Positions 36,843 through 39,951 of a stretch of DNA of 39,951 nucleotides are shown here, piece by piece. Under the pieces are notes generated by a model, which ran no database searches, had not been told where the DNA came from, and was given only the letters and a program-made list of their open reading frames with translations. Both the position numbers and the translations under genes were made by a program. The first letter of the stretch is position 1; every line of letters starts with the position of its first letter. This DNA is from Sulfurovum sp. (GTDB taxonomy: Bacteria > Campylobacterota > Campylobacteria > Campylobacterales > Sulfurovaceae), in contig JALWHT010000146.1 in NCBI GenBank assembly GCA_026983515.1, positions 1 to 39,951 on the forward strand. Direction: 5' to 3'.

Positions 36843-37440
36843 ATCCGGCCAAATGTGCAATCTGCCTGTCATGCAGGCGACTCAAGAACAGTAGGGCACT
36901 AACTGCGCCCACCAGGCACCATGCCATGTCTGTCTGCGTATCCCAGACATACCCCTGTGTTCCAAGAAAAGCATCGGCCGCTTCACCCGATAATACTGCC
37001 ACAGTCCACTCAAGCAGTTCATAGAATGCCGAAAAGGCCAGTACAATACTCAATACTATGTAATTCAGCCATAGACGGCTTTTTTTAACCACCTCTTTAC
37101 GAATAAGAATTTCACGGGCAAGAATCGCCGGTTCAAAGCCCTGAAAGAAGTGACCGAGCTTGTCATAGTTATTGCGGCTCTGATGCAGCACTTCTTTGAT
37201 CCAGTCAAAAAGGGGTACCTCCGCATACGTGTAGTGTCCGCCGACCATCAAAACTATCATATGGATTAATATTAACGTATAAAGCAGGGGAGTAAGCGGA
37301 AAAGTACGGTACGTTGCTACGATCAATCCGAAACCTATCAGTGCTGGGAAAACTTCCAAAAACCAGGTAAAGTACTCTTTAGGCTGCCACGCAGACCAGA
37401 GAAGGGCGGCAAGAAAAATACCTACCCATACAAAGCGCAT
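36817..37440 (-). CDS. DUF2238 (YjdF-like) membrane protein
   Basis: HMIVLMVGGHYTYAEVPLFDWI, NNYDKLGHFFQGFEPAILAREIL, SAFYELLEWTVAVLSGEAADAFLGTQGYVWDTQTDM. Confidence 0.85.
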   Translation of the reverse strand: MRFVWVGIFLAALLWSAWQPKEYFTWFLEVFPALIGFGLIVATYRTFPLTPLLYTLILIHMIVLMVGGHYTYAEVPLFDWIKEVLHQSRNNYDKLGHFFQGFEPAILAREILIRKEVVKKSRLWLNYIVLSIVLAFSAFYELLEWTVAVLSGEAADAFLGTQGYVWDTQTDMAWCLVGAVSALLFLSRLHDRQIAHLAGSIGHQAEH

Positions 37441-38057
37441 TATCCTGCCTTCTTGGCTGTCATGAGAAAGACCGTAAAGTTACGGTGCGGTTTTTCAATG
37501 CTTGAAGCTGTTTCAAAATGGATATCGGTAAAGCCGGAAGCTTCCGCAAATTTTTTCAGTGTTTCCCTGTCAAAACCATGATGAAATACACCGGTATTAT
37601 CACTGTGAAAACTGCCATCCTCGCTGTCAAGGTCGGCAATGGCAATAAAACCGTTGTCTTTGAGCAGTGTTGAAAGCCTATGAAAGAGGGCGGCGATATC
37701 TTCAACATGATGCATGGTCATGGAAGAGATAATACCGTCAAATATATGCCCCTCCACAGGATCTTTTGTAATATCTTTTAATATGGCTTCTGTTTCACAG
37801 GCAAATTCGTCACACTTGTTCTCAAACTCCAACAGCATGGAAGGGGAGTTGTCTACTGCAACGATCTTTTTGACAAACGGGGCAATAAAGTAGCTTAAAA
37901 GCCCTGTACCCGCGCCAAGATCCATCAGTTCCATCTCTTTATCAAGTTTAATATTTTTTACGATCAATTCCGCGATCGCTTTGGCGTTCTGCACACGCCT
38001 GGAGCTCATATCCCATTTTTTGGATTTATGTGCAAAAAGGTCAGTCTGTTTTTTCAT
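37440..38057 (-). CDS. Class I SAM-dependent methyltransferase
   Basis: ELMDLGAGTGLLSYFIAPFVKKIVAVDNSPSMLLEF, GIISSMTMHHVEDIAALFHRLSTLLKDNGFIAIADL. Confidence 0.9.
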   Translation of the reverse strand: MKKQTDLFAHKSKKWDMSSRRVQNAKAIAELIVKNIKLDKEMELMDLGAGTGLLSYFIAPFVKKIVAVDNSPSMLLEFENKCDEFACETEAILKDITKDPVEGHIFDGIISSMTMHHVEDIAALFHRLSTLLKDNGFIAIADLDSEDGSFHSDNTGVFHHGFDRETLKKFAEASGFTDIHFETASSIEKPHRNFTVFLMTAKKAG

Positions 38058-38097
38058 TGATATTTCCTAATATGTTTTAATATTTTTTACTATGTAC

Positions 38098-38751
38098 CTA
38101 AAAAAGGCTCTCTTTTTTCTCAATACGGATACTTTCCCAGAAGAATTCCACATGCTTTTCAAAGAGTGATACCACAGAAGAGGTCGATTTCCTGTCCTGT
38201 TTGAGCAGACTTACCTGCATCTGGTAAAAAAAGAGTGGTGCAAAGAACTCATTTGCAAGCATCAAAGGGTCTGAGGAACGTATGAGCTCTTCCTGCATCA
38301 TCATAAACAGGTAGGTTGAAAGCTTTTTAACGTTCTCCTGATAAAAATGCTCGTTATATATCTCTCTGACACGTTCGTTCCGGAACATCTCCTGCATCAA
38401 AAGCTTATAAAGCGCCTCATTTTGCCCATCAAAGCTTAAAAGTTTAAATTTGGTACCAATACCAGCCAAAAGTGCTTTTCCGCTCTTAGCGGCTTCCTGA
38501 GGATCTCTGTCATCGAACAGATGTACGATTGCAGAGGAGGTGAGATCACCTATGAGTGTCTCAAGTATCTCATCTTTGTTTTTAAAGTGGTTATAGAGCG
38601 CACTCTGCTTGACACCCATTGCACCGGCAATATCTCGTACGGTTGTTGCTTTGTAGCCCTTGGTAGAGAAGAGCTTGAGAGCTGTTTTCAGAATTTTCGC
38701 TTTTGTTCTACTTCCTTTAGATAGGGCGGAAGTGCCCTTGTCACCGTCCAT
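38098..38751 (-). CDS. TetR/AcrR family transcriptional regulator
   Basis: TKAKILKTALKLFSTKGYKATTVRDIAGAMGVKQSALYNHFKNKDEILETLI; minus-strand AAAGGAGCTACA before ATG. Confidence 0.94.
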   Translation of the reverse strand: MDGDKGTSALSKGSRTKAKILKTALKLFSTKGYKATTVRDIAGAMGVKQSALYNHFKNKDEILETLIGDLTSSAIVHLFDDRDPQEAAKSGKALLAGIGTKFKLLSFDGQNEALYKLLMQEMFRNERVREIYNEHFYQENVKKLSTYLFMMMQEELIRSSDPLMLANEFFAPLFFYQMQVSLLKQDRKSTSSVVSLFEKHVEFFWESIRIEKKESLF

Positions 38752-38769
38752 TGTAGCTCCTTTCGTGCA

Positions 38770-38798
38770 ATTATAGTGAACATTTGTTCATATGTCAA
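38770..38798 (-). promoter_or_regulatory. Perfect-consensus sigma70-type promoter of the tetR gene with embedded operator
   Basis: Minus strand TTGACA (plus TGTCAA, 38793-38798) - 17 bp - TATAAT (plus ATTATA, 38770-38775); operator TGAACA-TT-TGTTCA occupies 38777-38790 within the spacer. Confidence 0.85.
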
Positions 38799-38917
38799 GC
38801 GGCACGCACTATTGGAAGGTGAACAAATGTTCATTTTAAAAAATAGATGCTTTGCCTTAAATGAACATTTGTTCATTTAAATAGAACTCTATTCCCCAAT
38901 AAATGAACAAACGTTCT
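38777..38917. promoter_or_regulatory. Array of four palindromic TetR-type operators at about 42-bp spacing
   Basis: TGAACATTTGTTCA 38777-38790; TGAACAAATGTTCA 38820-38833; TGAACATTTGTTCA 38862-38875; TGAACAAACGTTCT 38904-38917 (degenerate). Confidence 0.85.
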
Positions 38918-38995
38918 CTAAATACTCGCAAGCTCCCTTATTTAGGGATCTTGGTGCATATTGATAGGGTTTACAACAGTGAGGGGACAAAGCAC

Positions 38996-39025
38996 AAAAG
39001 TTTATATTTTGAAATATAAACTTTT
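38996..39025. repeat. Perfect 14-bp AT-rich inverted repeat (bidirectional terminator or operator)
   Basis: AAAAGTTTATATTT / TG / AAATATAAACTTTT; AGATCTTTTT follows on the + side. Confidence 0.6.
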
Positions 39026-39143
39026 AGATCTTTTTGGCTGTGAAAATACATATTTTATAATATAATAGGGGATAAATGATATATCGTTATGGCTGAGAAA
39101 TATGGCGTTTTAAGGATCTAAGGCATAGAGAGAATCTCTGATT

Positions 39144-39389
39144 TTACTTCCATATGATTTCCCCGTACCATTCTTTATACCACTCTTTGAGCCATGCATA
39201 CCCTTTCTTGCCAAAAAAATCCTCAAGATCTTTTTCAGTGAGCGGGGTGTCTGTCTCGACAGCCTTTTGCAGCATCTCCCGGAAAGCCTGCTCCTCCTCT
39301 CCTTCGGCTGGGTAAAATATTGTGGCCGGGTTGCTCGGGAATTTTTTATCATACTCCTGTTCGAGATCTGTAATAAATCGAGGTACCAT
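39144..39389 (-). CDS. Small hypothetical protein, paralogue B (81 aa)
   Basis: MVPRFITDLEQEYDKKFPSNPATIFYPAEGEEEQAFREMLQKAVETDTPLTEKDLEDFFGKKGYAWLKEWYKEWYGEIIWK; minus-strand AAAGGAACAGTG before ATG. Internal start within the longer listed ORF 39144-39620. Confidence 0.7.
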   Translation of the reverse strand: MVPRFITDLEQEYDKKFPSNPATIFYPAEGEEEQAFREMLQKAVETDTPLTEKDLEDFFGKKGYAWLKEWYKEWYGEIIWK

Positions 39390-39420
39390 CACTGTTCCTT
39401 TATTTTTGCAATCAGCAATT

Positions 39421-39645
39421 TTACTTCCATGTAATCTCCATTTCGTACCATGACTCGAGGTGTGCTTTGATTTCATCATAGTTCTCTTTTCCAAGATATG
39501 CGACGACCTCCTCTTCGCTGATCGGCGTATTTGTCTCGATCGACCTCCTAAGCATCTCTTCGGCAGATACAAACAGGGTTGCCGGGTTGCCCGGGAAGAG
39601 CTTGTCGTAATCTTGTTCAAGTTTGGTAATGCGTCTTGGCATCAT
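39421..39645 (-). CDS. Small hypothetical protein, paralogue A (74 aa)
   Basis: MMPRRITKLEQDYDKLFPGNPATLFVSAEEMLRRSIETNTPISEEEVVAYLGKENYDEIKAHLESWYEMEITWK; clear similarity to the neighbouring 39144-39389 product. Confidence 0.7.
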   Translation of the reverse strand: MMPRRITKLEQDYDKLFPGNPATLFVSAEEMLRRSIETNTPISEEEVVAYLGKENYDEIKAHLESWYEMEITWK

Positions 39646-39655
39646 GACTGATCTT

Positions 39656-39850
39656 TTATTTTAGAAAAAGCGGAGCAAGAAGAAACATACCTTCAAGTAA
39701 TAGAAAGAGAGCAAGGCTCTGCGGAAGGTCAAGCACGAACATCACTGTTCCGACGATGATCGGGGTAAAAAAGAGATATGCCATAATAAAAGCGGCACCC
39801 ACAATATCAAGGATGAATGACTCGATGTTTTCTTTCATGTTTTCTTTCAT
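39656..39850 (-). CDS. Small two-TM membrane protein
   Basis: MKENMKENIESFILDIVGAAFIMAYLFFTPIIVGTVMFVLDLPQSLALFLLLEGMFLLAPLFLK; ends next to the paralogue pair on the same strand. Confidence 0.55.
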   Translation of the reverse strand: MKENMKENIESFILDIVGAAFIMAYLFFTPIIVGTVMFVLDLPQSLALFLLLEGMFLLAPLFLK

Positions 39851-39951
39851 TCTGGTATCCTTTTTCTTATAGTATAGCACAAAGGATACAGCATAGACAA
39901 ACTGATAACGCTTGTTGGTATTATTTTTATATGCAGTGTACAGTAATAAAA

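Noticed and set aside
38777-38917. CRISPR array at the regular ~42-bp repeats
   Set aside because: Repeat units are only 14-bp palindromes, there are four, and they sit in a TetR promoter region with no cas genes; operator array is the better reading.
39390-39620. N-terminal extension of listed ORF 39144-39620 (MNKITTSSSRATRQP...)
   Set aside because: Out-of-frame overlap with paralogue A; the real start is the internal ATG at 39389 with its own ribosome-binding site.

Overview
The window looks like chromosomal DNA from a Campylobacterota (Epsilonproteobacteria, Sulfurovum-like) bacterium. That lineage guess rests on gene content and protein style only, since no search was possible. It is densely coded, with about 38 supported CDSs and no recognisable rRNA, tRNA, CRISPR or transposon. 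Housekeeping genes include trpB, apt, trxA, rpiB, lepB, folD, csp, nadE, a cyclophilin, pyrF and a family-4 uracil-DNA glycosylase. The accessory parts are: (i) a left-edge block with a P-type H+-ATPase, a Tat-exported SQR-like flavoprotein, PPK2 and an MgtC/DUF4010 protein; (ii) an ATP-grasp / ATP-grasp-HhH / M14 / M20 cluster that looks like an amide-bond synthesis and cleavage system; (iii) an LRV-like repeat protein next to an orphan MoxR ATPase with a CRP-like palindrome between them; (iv) the best candidate for an undescribed system, a translationally coupled four-gene unit at 29454-33646 (coiled-coil protein, trans-envelope OmpA-domain protein, Ras/Rab-like small GTPase, PAS histidine kinase), where the OmpA-domain gene seems to lack any ATG/GTG/TTG start in its conserved N-terminal part; (v) a TetR gene with four palindromic operators spaced 42-43 bp apart, the first lying inside a perfect-consensus sigma70 promoter; (vi) a pair of small tandem paralogues at the right edge. 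All family calls come from reading motifs by eye.
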